A DNA stretch of 64,000 nucleotides from Piromyces finnis (Eukaryota; Neocallimastigomycota; Neocallimastigomycetes; Neocallimastigales; Neocallimastigaceae): NCBI GenBank assembly GCA_002104945.1, contig MCFH01000085.1, forward strand, positions 62,001-126,000, in the 5' to 3' direction. The notes under the pieces are model-generated. The model searched no databases, had not been told where the DNA came from, and worked only from the letters and a program-made list of their open reading frames with translations. A program made the translations under genes and the position numbers. The first letter of the stretch is position 1. The number at the start of each line of letters is the position of its first letter. Shown piece after piece: positions 27,741 through 39,690 of this stretch.

Positions 27741-29176
27741 GAAATTTGCTATATTATATTTATTATTTTAATTTTATTTATTTGTTTTATTCTATATACA
27801 AAATTAAACTTTTTGAAAAAGTATAAAAAATAAAAATTTGGAAATGAAAATAAAATGTAATTGAAAAGAAAAAAATAAAAAAAATACTATTTACAACTAA
27901 AATATATATATAATGTATTATTGAAAAAAAATATATATACTTTTTTATATTTTACTACACAACTAATTTTAAATGGATAATTATTATATATAAAAAAATA
28001 AAAAGATAGATTTAAAGTATTCAAAAGAAATGTAAAGAATAAAACCATGCTATATTATGGTATGTTTTTTTTTTTTTTTTTTTTTTTTTGGTCTAAAAAA
28101 AAAAAAGGAAAAATATATAAAGAAAAAATGCCTTTCTTTTTTATGTTTTGTTTATGTTTTTTTGTATTTGTTTTTTTTTTTTTTTTTTACTTTTAAGAAT
28201 TTACTTTTTCTTCATTACCTATTTTGAATGTGTTTTTTTTAAGTTCTTGAAGAAAAATTAGTTTTTCATTATTATGTTATAAATTTCAGTTTTTAAAAGT
28301 CAAAATAGTACTAAAGCTTTCAAATTACTGATATTGTAACTTTATTTTTTGTACAACTGTTAGAGATTTGAAATAAGCCCTGTCTTTCTCTTTTCAATTC
28401 AGAATATGAATATCCAACCTTTTTAATTTCCTTTTTATTATAATAACATCTTACTGAGAAAATTAATAATTCACTTTCTTTATATAACCATTTAATGATA
28501 TAGAAAAGACATGAAAGATATTTTTTTCCAAGGAATTCTTATTAAAAAAATTTTTCTTAAAAGTTTAAAATTTGATGGATTAGAAAAAAAAAAAAAAGAT
28601 AAATAGCAAATTTTCTTTTATAAATTTCATTTTAGGACACCTCAAATATGAATATTTAAGTATTGGTTCAATAAAAAGTTTAACAATTGTTTTTTCATGC
28701 AAACATAGCTTGTACTCTATCATAGTCATATCTTATAAATCTTTTGTTGTTATTTTCAAGTGGTAGTAGTAGTAATTTGAATAAGAAGAGGAAGTAACAT
28801 CAAGTATATATATAATATAAATATTATAATAAAAGGATTTAATAAGTATGATAATAAATTTAATTACATTATATATTTCCTATATATTAACTCTAAAAAT
28901 TTATATTGAAAATTATATTAACAATATAAATTTTTATTATTAATTATTAAATTACTGGAACTATTCAAATATTAAAACGATTAAACTTTTTTATATACAA
29001 ATAATGATGATGATTTCTAAAATATAAATTTTTTATGGATTATTCATTTTTTAAAATTAATTTTATTAATTATAATCTTTGATTTTTTTTTTTTTTAAAA
29101 AAAAAAAGTCTATTTCTTATTGAATTTATATTTATAATTTAATGGTGGTATCTCTCTAATTTTTTTTTTTTTTTGA
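27741..29176. other. Intergenic region downstream of MAF1
   Basis: AT-rich with several T and A runs (for example 28065-28089, 28170-28188). No coding exon or RNA gene was recognised. Confidence 0.6.
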
Positions 29177-30563
29177 TTATATCATCATCGCATAATCTGT
29201 ATTCAATGTTGACGTACTATCGTTATTTACATTAATAATATTTCTATCTGCTAACCTATCATCATTAATATCTTCATTAATATCTTCCATATAGAATTCA
29301 TCTTCATCATCGTATAAATCTTTATTTACAGAAATATTACTTTATTGAAAAAAAAAAAGTCAGTTTTTATTTTTTTTTTTATATGTTTTAAATTTAATAG
29401 TTGGTAATTACCTGACAGATCTGTAGGTAAATAAAACAATTCTTTTAAGATAACGATTAACAAAGAAAAAGTGGTGTGACCAACTATGAAAAAATATGAA
29501 AGATTAATATGTATGTAAAAATATATAAATTATATAATGAATAATAATTAAATAGTATCATTTTTATATTTACAGAGTTGGTTCATCACTGTATGGATCA
29601 CAATTCCAATCTGGGTTAAAACTATAGATGTCACAATTGGCTAAATCGACTGTTTCATCAATAGCTGTCCATATTCTTTGTTGTAAGAAATTTGATGGTG
29701 AATTCATAGTTTTGAAAAGAGTATTTTGTACAGTATTTTGTATCATAGATACAGATGGTAATTTATTAAAGACTTCATGTCTCATTCCACTATATATATA
29801 GAATATAAAAATTTTATATGAATATTTATTTTATTAATCATTGCATGTAATTAGTTTTAATGTTTACCTAAAGTCATAATCTGGGAAAACAGCATTTAAT
29901 GTAGCAATAAGATAGAAAAAGGTTCTTCTTGAAGCAGTTTGATCTAATGGACCAAATGGTGATACAATACTTGAAGAAAAACTAAATTCAGGTGTTTTTA
30001 ATTCTTCTATTTCTTCTAATAACTTTGATTCAAGTTGTTTTCGTAATTGTTTATCATCACCAGTATCTTTGCCTTTTTTTTTTTTGTTTGTTTGTTTATA
30101 ATAATTATATATATATTTCTTATAAATAAATGCATTTTTTTTTCTTTTTACTTTTCAAAAAAAATACAAAAGTAATTACAAGATATAAAAATAATAATAA
30201 TAATACAATTCTTCTATGTAATGTAATATTTATTCCATATGGTCAATATTTGTTATGGACAATTTCTTTCTTTTTTTTAACTCCAACATATTATCTTAAT
30301 TTACTATTTTTATTATCAAAATTGGTCCATAACGTTGAAATTTTTATATATTTAATTTTTAATACAGCCAATATACAGTACTTTTTTCCACAATACTTTC
30401 AACAACCGTAAAGCAAAACAAAAAAAATAAAAGTACTATACTATTTAATATAATAATTACATGAATATGCTTCTAATCTTCCTACTATTTTTTCATCTGG
30501 AGTTTCTATTGAAGATAAAGCACAGTTAAGTGCATCAAAAACGTCACTTTCAAGATATTTCAT
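29177..30563 (-). CDS. MAF1: MAF1, repressor of RNA polymerase III transcription
   Basis: Five exons in frame: 30563-30461, 30072-29868, 29789-29574, 29483-29412, 29339-29177 (about 252 residues, typical length). MAF1 binds RNA polymerase III and blocks tRNA and 5S rRNA synthesis under stress; in yeast and animals it shuttles between cytoplasm and nucleus under TOR/PKA control. Family landmarks in order are the N-terminal MKYLES..FDALN block, [11 protein letters not shown], the middle block [18 protein letters not shown], the third block [22 protein letters not shown], then [18 protein letters not shown]. The C-terminus is Asp/Glu-rich, as in other MAF1 proteins. A Ser-rich segment at the end of exon 2's first half ([11 protein letters not shown]) is where phosphorylation sites lie in other species. 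The start codon gives the conserved N-terminus. Confidence 0.95.
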
Positions 30564-31249
30564 TTTAGACTTTAGTTATTATAGAATGTACTTTAATATC
30601 TAGTCAATTAAAAATTAAATAATGTATTAATACATCAACGATTATTTTTAAATATAAAAGAAAGTAAACTATCTATTTTTTTAATTGGTACATTACTTTT
30701 TTAAGTATATTTAAGAATTTTATCAATAAAAATTAGGTATATATAGGTGTATTGGTATAAATTTCTTTGAATAAAAGGTTTTCTTTTATAAAAGGTTAAT
30801 TCTTCTTTTAATAAAGAGAGTATTTGTCTATTTGCGTGGGTATGGGTATGTGTGGTTAAGTTCTTTCACAAATACAAATTATAATAAATTCTTTTATTAG
30901 AAAAAACTATTCTTTATGTTTTTTTTTTTTTTTTATTATAAAAACAATAATTATGGAAAACTTTTTTAACTAGTTTTTTTTTATTTTCAAAACCTTAACA
31001 TTTAAAAAAAAAAATTAAAAAAAAAATTTTTTTAAAGGAGAAAATGATTCTTATTTATATAAATTTTATGGTTTTTTTTGTTTTTTTGTTTTTTTTATTT
31101 CGTCGAATTTTGAGTTAAAGTTTAATACTAAAAAAAATGACCGCCGTCTTTTTTACTAAGCTTTTTAGTAATTGATGCCAAAATGAGTGGTAGCCGAATT
31201 CCATTCAATTTAGAAAAAATGGACGGTTGAATTTAGATGATACTATTTA

Positions 31250-32290
31250 ATTATAATATATTAATAATATATTATACAATATATTATAAAAATACAAAAT
31301 AGATTAAACTATTGAGTAACTAAACTTTAATTTCTCAAAAAATGTCAATGATTTCATTAATAGATAGGATTTAATATAAATTAAAATACCGTTGCTATAT
31401 ATTAATTAATTATAAAATAAAGAATAAAATAGAATAGACTTTCATCATTCGATACTAAATATAATATATTGACAATTTAATGTAATATATAAATCATAAT
31501 TTTAAAACATATTAAATCAAACCTATGACAAAGATAGACTTAATTATTAATTTATGTGTAAGATTAAACTTTTATATTAATTTATTAGACTATATTCTCA
31601 ATATATATAAATTTTTATTAAATAATATAAAAGTGTCAAACAAATGAGTATTATATAAATAATATATATTAAATAGTATATTTCAATATATACCTTTTGT
31701 AATTTTAAATTATAATTATCACAAACTATTGAATTCAATATATTCAAAATTTATTATTGTATATAATGTCTTTATATTATAATATAATTAATAATATAGG
31801 TTTATATATATTAAACTGTATTTTGTCTTTTTTAACCATTTAAAATATCAACAAAGTCATTAAAATTTTAAAAATAAATCATACAAAGTTGAAATTATAT
31901 GATACAAAAAAATAAAATTGATAATTCAATATGTAATTGACTATAATATATTATAGATATATGGTGACTATATATTAGACTATAGTCTTAAATTATGTTT
32001 TTAACACAATAAAACATAAAATTATCTCTTACTCTTTCAATATACTATAATATATTAATAATATATATTATTTATTTATTCTTCAATAGAAATACCAAAA
32101 AGCAGATAAACTTCATTTTTAATGAATATAATTATACTATATAATCAAATATATTAATAATATATTATACATTGTATTATTGTAAATAAAGTAAGTGACA
32201 GTAAAATCAAATGATAGGATATATAATATTCTTTTATATATTACAATAAAATGTAATATATAGTAATATTTATCAGCAAAATATTTTAAA
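31250..32290. repeat. Recurrent palindromic AT motifs
   Basis: Variants of TAATATATTAATAATATATTA recur at about 31256-31285, 32046-32070 and 32148-32172, with shorter related words between. Each is nearly self-complementary. No coding content. Confidence 0.5.
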
Positions 32291-32824
32291 GGAGATGAGC
32301 AAGTGAAGCCATAAAAGAAACTTTAGCCTAAAGAAAAAGACATTATTTATACTATAAAATATGGTAAAAAAAAAAAAAGAGGAAAAGACTAGGTAGGTAC
32401 AAGGAATTGTTGATATTGTCATTGTTGTTGTTGAAACTTTTCAATGTGTGATGTAAATGATAGTAGTATTGTGAAGTAATAAAAAAAATACAATGCACAT
32501 GCTATACAAAAAAAAAAAGATAAATTTTGTTTTTTAAAAATACATATATAATACATTTAATTAAAATTTTAAATAATTAAAAAAAATGTATTGCTAATAA
32601 ATGATAATGCACAAAAAAAAAAAAAAGGTAATGAAATGATATATAACATGAATAGAATAAAAGTGAGTGTATGGTATGATTGTAATATATTATTAAAGTT
32701 AGCTTTTTAGGATTAAAGAATAAACATCTAAATGAAAATACTGAAATGCTAAAATGATATAATGGTATGATATATCCTCCTTTTTTTTTTTTTTTTGCTA
32801 AATATAACTTTGTTTTGTAATGAA

Positions 32825-32886
32825 ATTATAAAAGAATACATCATATTAGCTATACATTATAAAAGAATATATCATATTAGTTATAT
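32825..32886. repeat. 31-bp direct tandem duplication
   Basis: Two adjacent 31-bp units (32825-32855 and 32856-32886) differ at only three positions, all C/T changes. Confidence 0.85.
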
Positions 32887-33016
32887 ATTGTTAATTAATT
32901 CAAATATTATTCTTTAAAAGGCATTCTATCTATACTATTTATAGTGAATTAATTTCATTTTATTTATTGATAGAATATAGTATATCTGTATGGGTATATG
33001 TATAATATGTATAATA

Positions 33017-33041
33017 GATGGTGAACTCGGTCACCACCATC
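33017..33041. repeat. Short GC-richer hairpin
   Basis: GGTGA (33020-33024) pairs with TCACC (33031-33035) around a 6-nt loop. Alternatively GATGGTG (33017-33023) pairs with CACCATC (33035-33041). It stands out from the surrounding A/T sequence. Confidence 0.6.
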
Positions 33042-33775
33042 AATATACTATATTAAATATTCACTTTTATTATACCTATCATTATATGAATTTATAAAAC
33101 CATCCTTCACCTTTATAAAATAAAAAAATGGAATATATTATAACATTTAATAAAGTATCTTGTTCTTCTACATCTTCTACAATTCAATCCTTTTTTTAAC
33201 CTGCCTAAACGGAACCAAGATTTTGTATAGTAATTTTATAATATTTTAATTATTTTAATATATATTAATTTTAATTTTATTAAAAATGATTCAATAAAAT
33301 AATTTTAAAATTTTATTTTTTTAAATTTTTAAAAATAATTTTAATATTTTAAATTAAACTTTAAATTGTTTAAAATTAAATAATATAATATTAAGATTAT
33401 ATTGTAATATATAGAAAATAAATTCAAATAAATCATCCTATTTAAAAGAAATATTAAAATTTTTAATTAATGAAGGAGGAAGGATGAAAATAAAAAAAAA
33501 AAAAAGGCTGTAAAGAAAGAGGTTTATTTCAAAAAAAAAAAAAAAAAAGTAAATTATAAAATATTTAAAGTAAAAAAATGAATATAAAAAGAATGAATAA
33601 AAGTTTAATTTTGATATACAATACCTATAGGTTTGAATAAGAATAGGAAATTTATCTCATAACTATTATTTATCCATGGTCATTTTGATTTTATTTATTA
33701 TTTAAAAAAAAAAAAAGTATTTTATACACATAATAAAAATAAATATAATTTAATGAATTTAATGAATAGGATGGT

Positions 33776-33905
33776 GATAATAATAAAAACTTTTGAATAA
33801 ATAAAAAATGACTAATAATTATCAATATTCTAAATGTTTTTTTTTTTCTAATTTACTCGTGTCCAGTTAAAGGAGGATCATTCACCATGATTTAAACTTT
33901 AATTA
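33776..33905. repeat. Diverged duplicated block, copy 1
   Basis: Similar in order and spacing to 35985-36115: a TTTGAATAAATAAAAAAT segment, a T-rich tract, then a GC-richer core reading TTCACCATGATTT at its end. On the minus strand the core opens with ATG at 33888 and reaches a GTAAAT donor-like site after 32 nt. Confidence 0.7.
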
Positions 33906-34222
33906 ATCAAAAAAAAAAAAAAAAAAAAGATTCTATTTTTAATAAATAAAAAGCTTATGCATTAATGAAAAAATTAAAATATAAAAATACAATAGTAACG
34001 TTACTTTTATCATATTAGAAAAAAAAAAAAAGTATTACAATGAGTTTTATATAATAATAATAAAAAAGAGATAACTTTTTTTATATATACGTATTTATTG
34101 AATATTTAGTGAAGATAATAATAAATACATTTAATGAATATCAATAATAAAAGAAAACTTATTAGTAATGGATAAATGAATATGATTTCGTTAAACTGAG
34201 ATTACTAAAATCATAGTGCAAT

Positions 34223-34285
34223 ATAAATAAGAATGTATTATTACAATAAAGAGTTGTTCTATTGTAATAATACATTCCTATTTAT
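34223..34285. repeat. 63-bp near-perfect inverted repeat (hairpin)
   Basis: An 18-bp perfect arm pair (34231-34248 and 34260-34277) surrounds an 11-nt spacer. After one A/C mismatch the pairing continues for 7 more bp, giving a 26-bp stem with one mismatch. No coding frame spans it. Confidence 0.9.
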
Positions 34286-35984
34286 TACAATAAAAAAAAG
34301 CTTGCTAAATGATAAAAAAAAATGTATTTTTATATTTTAATGAAATGATTAAATAAATAGTAATTCATACTAATAATAATAATAACAAAGTAATGAAAAA
34401 ACAGCAAGTTTAAAAATACATTTTGTAAATACATTGTTGTTGTAAGTAAATTCATTTTACGTAAACATTATATAAATTAATGTTTCAAAAATTCTTTTTT
34501 CCTAAGAAATACCTTGTTTTTTTAATAACATTCTTCAATTCTCTTATTATTAGAAATAATTTTCTGTACAAATCTACCACCACAATCCTCCTCCTCCTCC
34601 TCCATTACCACACCCACACCAAACAATAATTTATAATTTGGGAAAATCTTATTAATAAATTGTTTTTAGGATAATTTTTAATAAATTAAAAGATTGCAAA
34701 TATATTCATGCTTAATAATCCTTATCAGTAACACATATTATCAAATATTATTATATATATTAAATGATATATAATTTAAAAAAGTTTAATTTTCCATCTG
34801 ATAATGTTCATGTGATAACATTCATGTGATTTAATCGGAAATGATCATTTTTTTTAATATAAAAAAATATGAAAAAATACAGAAAAAAAAAAAAGATTAA
34901 CTAAATAATAAAAAAAACAAAGAAGAGAAAATATAGAAAAAATATGGCATTTTCATCTTTTTTATATTTAACCTTATGATTATATACTCGTTACAGTTGT
35001 TACCTTTTTTATCCTTTAACTATGAAGTTTTATTTTAATTTTAAGAAATAATAATAAAAAAAAAAGAAATCCTTTTTATACCAATAAAATAAAATGTTTT
35101 AGGGACAAAGTAAAATTATGACTCACCTAACTATAGAAGTTTATTTTTTAAAATTCTTATAAATATATAAAAAAAAAGCTTAATAAACATCACATAATTA
35201 AGTGTATTATTGTTTTCAATCATTTTTTTAAAGTATTCATCTTTAATTTTTAAAGGAATTTACTGCCATTGTTCTTGTTGCTTTACTTTTCTTCTTTTTT
35301 ATGTTTAAAAAATGAAAGGTTAGAAAATAAAGATGAATTATTAATCTAACCCACAAATTTTATTTAATCTTTTTTAATAATTTTTTAGATAAATTAAATT
35401 TTTTTTTAAAAAAATAAATACAAAAAAATTAAAAAAAAAGCAATATTTTATTGAAAATGCTTTTTTAAAGGTAAGTAAAAATGAAAAAAAAAACCTTTTA
35501 TTGCTATTGAAATTCAGATTCAACATTTTTTAAATTCAAATATAAAAAGGTTTATCAGATATTCTTTATTTTTAATTTCTTTTTCTTTGTTATCTTTTTT
35601 GTGTCTTTTTCACCTTTTTGAAACATTTTAATTTAATAAAAAAAGTGTGTTAACAAAATATTTGTTCGCAATTATAAAAGTGATTATCAAAAATGAGTTA
35701 AATTTTGACCAATAAGAATCACTTAAAATATAAAAGATCTTTATGAAATTCTGTATAAATTAAAATCATACATTACATTACATAAACACTTGTGTAAATG
35801 TAGGACACATTTTTAATAAATTGTTGCTTAGCATAAATAGCATTAATAGGAAGAAGAAGAGGTGGTAATTGAAAAACTATTTTTCTTTTAAATAAAGGTA
35901 AAGATTAAAAGGTTAAAAATTAAGTTGTTTTTTATTAATATATGTATATATCTCTTTTTTAATGACTTTCTTTTATAGAAATTA

Positions 35985-36115
35985 TACATAAAACCTTTGA
36001 ATAAATAAAAAATTATTAGTAATTATTAATGTTCTTCCAACAGCTTTTTCTTTTTATTTTTTTTTTTTAATTTGCTTGTGCCTAGTTAGAGAATCGTTCA
36101 CCATGATTTTAAGAA
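35985..36115. repeat. Diverged duplicated block, copy 2
   Basis: Second copy of the block at 33776-33905. On the minus strand the ATG is at 36104, but the position matching the GT donor of copy 1 reads GC. The two blocks are in the same orientation about 2.2 kb apart. Confidence 0.7.
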
Positions 36116-36665
36116 AACGATATTAAAATAATAATTAATACTTTTATAATAAAATCTGCATTAAAAATTATTTTGTTTTATCTTTAATTTTTAAAAAAAA
36201 TAAATATTAATATAAATAGTTTATATTATCATGAGGTATATAATAGTCCTTACAAAAGATATTTATATATTCATAAGCTATATATAAGTAAATAAATGTA
36301 TTTCAATAATTCCAAAGTATTTAATTTTCTTTTTTAAAATAATTAGTATTTTTTTTTGATTTTTAATATATATATAATATTTTTTTGTGAAGATATATAA
36401 TTGAGTAATTTACTTTTTTTTTTTTTTCTTTTATTTTTGTTATGGAAATATAAGAATTATGCTTTTGTTGAATTTTTATTTAGTAAATTACTCATTTATA
36501 TTATTATTATTATTATTATTTATTAATATATATTTCAAAAAGAGATAAATATTGGAAAGAATGATAATTATAAAATGTTTATACTGGAAGTCTTGATAAA
36601 AATATTTAGGGCATAAAAACATTGTATAAAGTATTTTCTGAAAAATAAATATATATTATATATAT

Positions 36666-37001
36666 ACTATTACTATTACTATTACTATTACTATTACTAT
36701 TACTATTACTATTACTATTACTATTACTATTACTATTACTATTACTATTACTATTACTATTACTATTACTATTACTATTACTATTACTATTACTATTACT
36801 ATTACTATTACTATTACTATTACTATTACTATTACTATTACTATTACTATTACTATTACTATTACTATTACTATTACTATTACTATTACTATTACTATTA
36901 CTATTACTATTACTATTACTATTACTATTACTATTACTATTACTATTACTATTACTATTACTATTACTATTACTATTACTATTACTATTACTATTACTAT
37001 T
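36666..37001. repeat. (ACTATT)56 hexanucleotide array
   Basis: 336 bp of uninterrupted ACTATT, equal to 56 copies with no mismatch seen. It is the only hexamer array in the window; the other microsatellites are trimers or tetramers. Confidence 0.97.
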
Positions 37002-37955
37002 ATAATAATATATAAAAATATGAAAACTAGTAGAGTCGAAAATGAAGTAAAGATTTATAATGTAAAACTTTTAAAGAGTTGAAAATGATATAATTTCTTA
37101 TATTAGAAAATGCTAATGCTAATGAAATGGATAAATAAAAGCAATAGCAATTTTATTTTGTTATCGTTGAATATAATTATTTTTTAGAAAAGATTTAGGA
37201 ATCAAAATTTTTTAATGAATTTTAAAAATACTGAATTATTATTATTATTTTTTTCAATCATTAGAATAAATAAAATAAATGAACCATAAATAAACCCCTA
37301 TATAAAAGAAAAAAAACATATTTATATTTAATGATATATCGATTCATCAATAAGTAATAATTTATTGTTGTTCTTCACTTAATTATTATTATACATTAAA
37401 AATAATACTATAAAAAAAATTGATATATATTTATTAATCCTTTTTTTTTTTATTTACTTATTTATTTAAAATAATAAAGATATTTCTATTTACAAACATT
37501 TTGTGTCATACTGTGATAAATCATAATAAATTATAGATATTATATTGAATACAATATAACTATTAAAAAACTTTTTAATTATATATCATATTAAAAGATA
37601 GAATGAAATTTATTATCAATAATTTAAAGTTTAGTTTGGTTTGACTTGGTTTACTATTAATAATAAAAAAAAGGTATTTTTTTTAATGTGATTTTTTGAT
37701 AAAATAATGAAAACTAAGATGAATTAATGTTCATTTTATTTTTTGGGTGATATGTAACAAGTTGACTTGTCATTTATATGAATGTCATTTTTTTTTAAAG
37801 ATTCTTATTATGTACAAATGGAATATTTCATTATGTTAATTTATCCATATTATTAAGCTGAAAAAAAGAAATGATAATAATACAGAGAAAAAATATTTGA
37901 TATATATATATATTAAATAAAAATAAACAGGTCAGGAATGAATATAAGCAAATAA

Positions 37956-39077
37956 TTATGTTTTATTAATATTTTTAAAAAATTTAAACCATTCTTTAAT
38001 TACATTTTTATTAGGTTGATTAAAATGAATCGTGGCCCATGTTGGAAATTCGCGTTCTATTTTCATAATTTTATCTTCTAACACCTTTATTCTTTCATAC
38101 ATTTTTGGTGGTAGTGGAGTCACTTTAAATAGTAATAAGATAATAACATAATAATAAAAATTAGAAATATTAATGTCATATTATGTTATAATGGATTGAT
38201 TTGGAAAAAATAGTTTACAGTATTAAAAAACTATTATTTATAATTTTATTTATTATTTATAATTCTTAATGCAATTTATAAAATTATTTATCGGTACTAC
38301 TACTATAACTATTTTTTTTTTTTTTTTTAATTATATAAAATAAACACATTACATTATATTTAATATATTTATATATATTTTACCTATATTTAGGTGCTCT
38401 TTTATGTTATTAATTCTTTCTGATAATCCATTATTGTCAATATTTTGACTATCTTTTGATTTTGATTTACCATTTTTATTATCATTATCATTGTCTGTCA
38501 CGGAACGATCGAGAGGTCCCACTTCATTTTTAATAATATTTAATTTTAGCTGTTGATTTCGATTAATTCTTGCTGGACATGTTCGCGAACACATTTCTTT
38601 TTTGTATTTATTTTGGTCGATAAATTCCTTTTTATTACTTTCATTATTTTCCGTTTTCTTTTTATGTATATATGTATTTATTTTTGTTTCCATCTACATG
38701 AACACATATATATAATAGAATAATTTTAAATTAGCATGGATGTCTAATGAATGAATAGAAAAAGAAAATAATAGCATTAAAGAAAAAAGAGGTTTATCTT
38801 TTTTTTTTTTTTTTATATAACTTAAAAGTACCTCATTTGATTTTTCTTTTAATTATTAAAATAAATTTATATATGTATATGTATAAATAAACAAAATCAT
38901 TAATTAATAATATAAATATTTGTATTTAAAATAATTTATATATAAAAAAGGAATGTTAAAATTTACTTTGCATTTTAGTTTCTTTTTGATCTTCTTTTAA
39001 CAATAATTTTCGCTTATAAAATTCTTTTGATTTACAATGCTTTTTGTTTTATTTTATTTTAGATATAAATTAAAAAA

Positions 39078-39113
<36 letters not shown>

Positions 39114-39690
39114 ATATAAAAAGAAATTTAATATCATAACAGAATTTTAAAAGGAAATCTTATTTATATATGCATTTTTAAAGAATCAAAGTTTTTATGT
39201 ATACCATAATATCCTGTACAAAAATTTTTGTTATTTCACGTTGTTCTTCGGGCTTTATTGAACTGTAAATGGTATCCATTTCATTTTGTAACATTGTTAA
39301 AGAGTTTTCACAACCAAGCTATCGATATTTTATTTTATAAATATATTGTTTATTTACATTTACATTTTATATTTTATATAAAAACATTATTGAAAAAAAC
39401 AGTTATTTTTACTATTATTAATTATTATTATTATTTTTAGGAAAAAAAGAATTTCTAAAGATTTCATTTTAATTTTTAAAAATTAGATTTCATGGAAATT
39501 TTATAAATTGTGAAGAAACATTTTCTTATTTTTAAGACTATATATATAATATTATTTTGTTTTGTTTTCCTCTTTTTTTTTTTCAAAAAATAAAATAAAA
39601 ATAAATCAAAATCATTTCAATTACCAAACTAAGATATGAATATAATGCCAAGTGAATGGAATTAGTAAAACTGTCTCTTTCATAGGCCAT
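37956..39690 (-). CDS. MBIP-like protein, candidate ATAC-type acetyltransferase complex subunit
   Basis: Six exons join in frame: 39690-39625, 39318-39205, 39039-38967, a 14-nt microexon 38845-38832, 38693-38384, 38122-37956 (about 247 residues). The microexon is needed to restore phase between its neighbours. The N-terminal half is a predicted coiled coil (residues ~23-90). The second half follows the order I recall for MAP3K12-binding inhibitory protein 1: a basic KEFIDQNKYKKEMC segment, a Cys-containing CSRTCPARINR block, a VGPLDR-like block, an LSERINNIKEHLNI helix, and LPPKMYERIKVLEDKIMKIE near the C-terminus. In animals MBIP is a scaffold subunit of the histone acetyltransferase complex ATAC in the nucleus. 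Identification rests on motif order from memory; the membership of any complex here is inference. It could instead be another coiled-coil protein. Confidence 0.6.

Larger units (their letters stand above)
30564..37955. other. 7.4-kb gene-poor AT-rich region
   Basis: No gene can be firmly assigned. Structured sequence inside includes a palindromic AT-rich stretch (31250-32290), a 31-bp tandem duplication (32825-32886), a small GC-richer hairpin (33017-33041), two related 130-bp blocks (33776-33905 and 35985-36115), a 63-bp hairpin (34223-34285) and a hexamer array (36666-37001). A few short frames with plausible splice signals are discussed among the findings. Confidence 0.6.

Noticed and set aside
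30130-30411. Plus-strand hydrophobic frame of 93 codons
   Set aside because: Lies wholly within MAF1 intron 1; Phe/Leu/Tyr-rich composition is expected from AT-rich DNA and no splice or family evidence supports it.
31135-31230. GC-richer patch with short inverted repeat TTACTAA/TTAGTAA upstream of MAF1
   Set aside because: Possible promoter element, but a 7-bp stem is too short to claim and no Pol III box was found.
32360-32480. Minus-strand Asn/Tyr/Phe-rich open frame of about 65 codons
   Set aside because: No donor or acceptor pairing in phase with neighbours and composition expected by chance.
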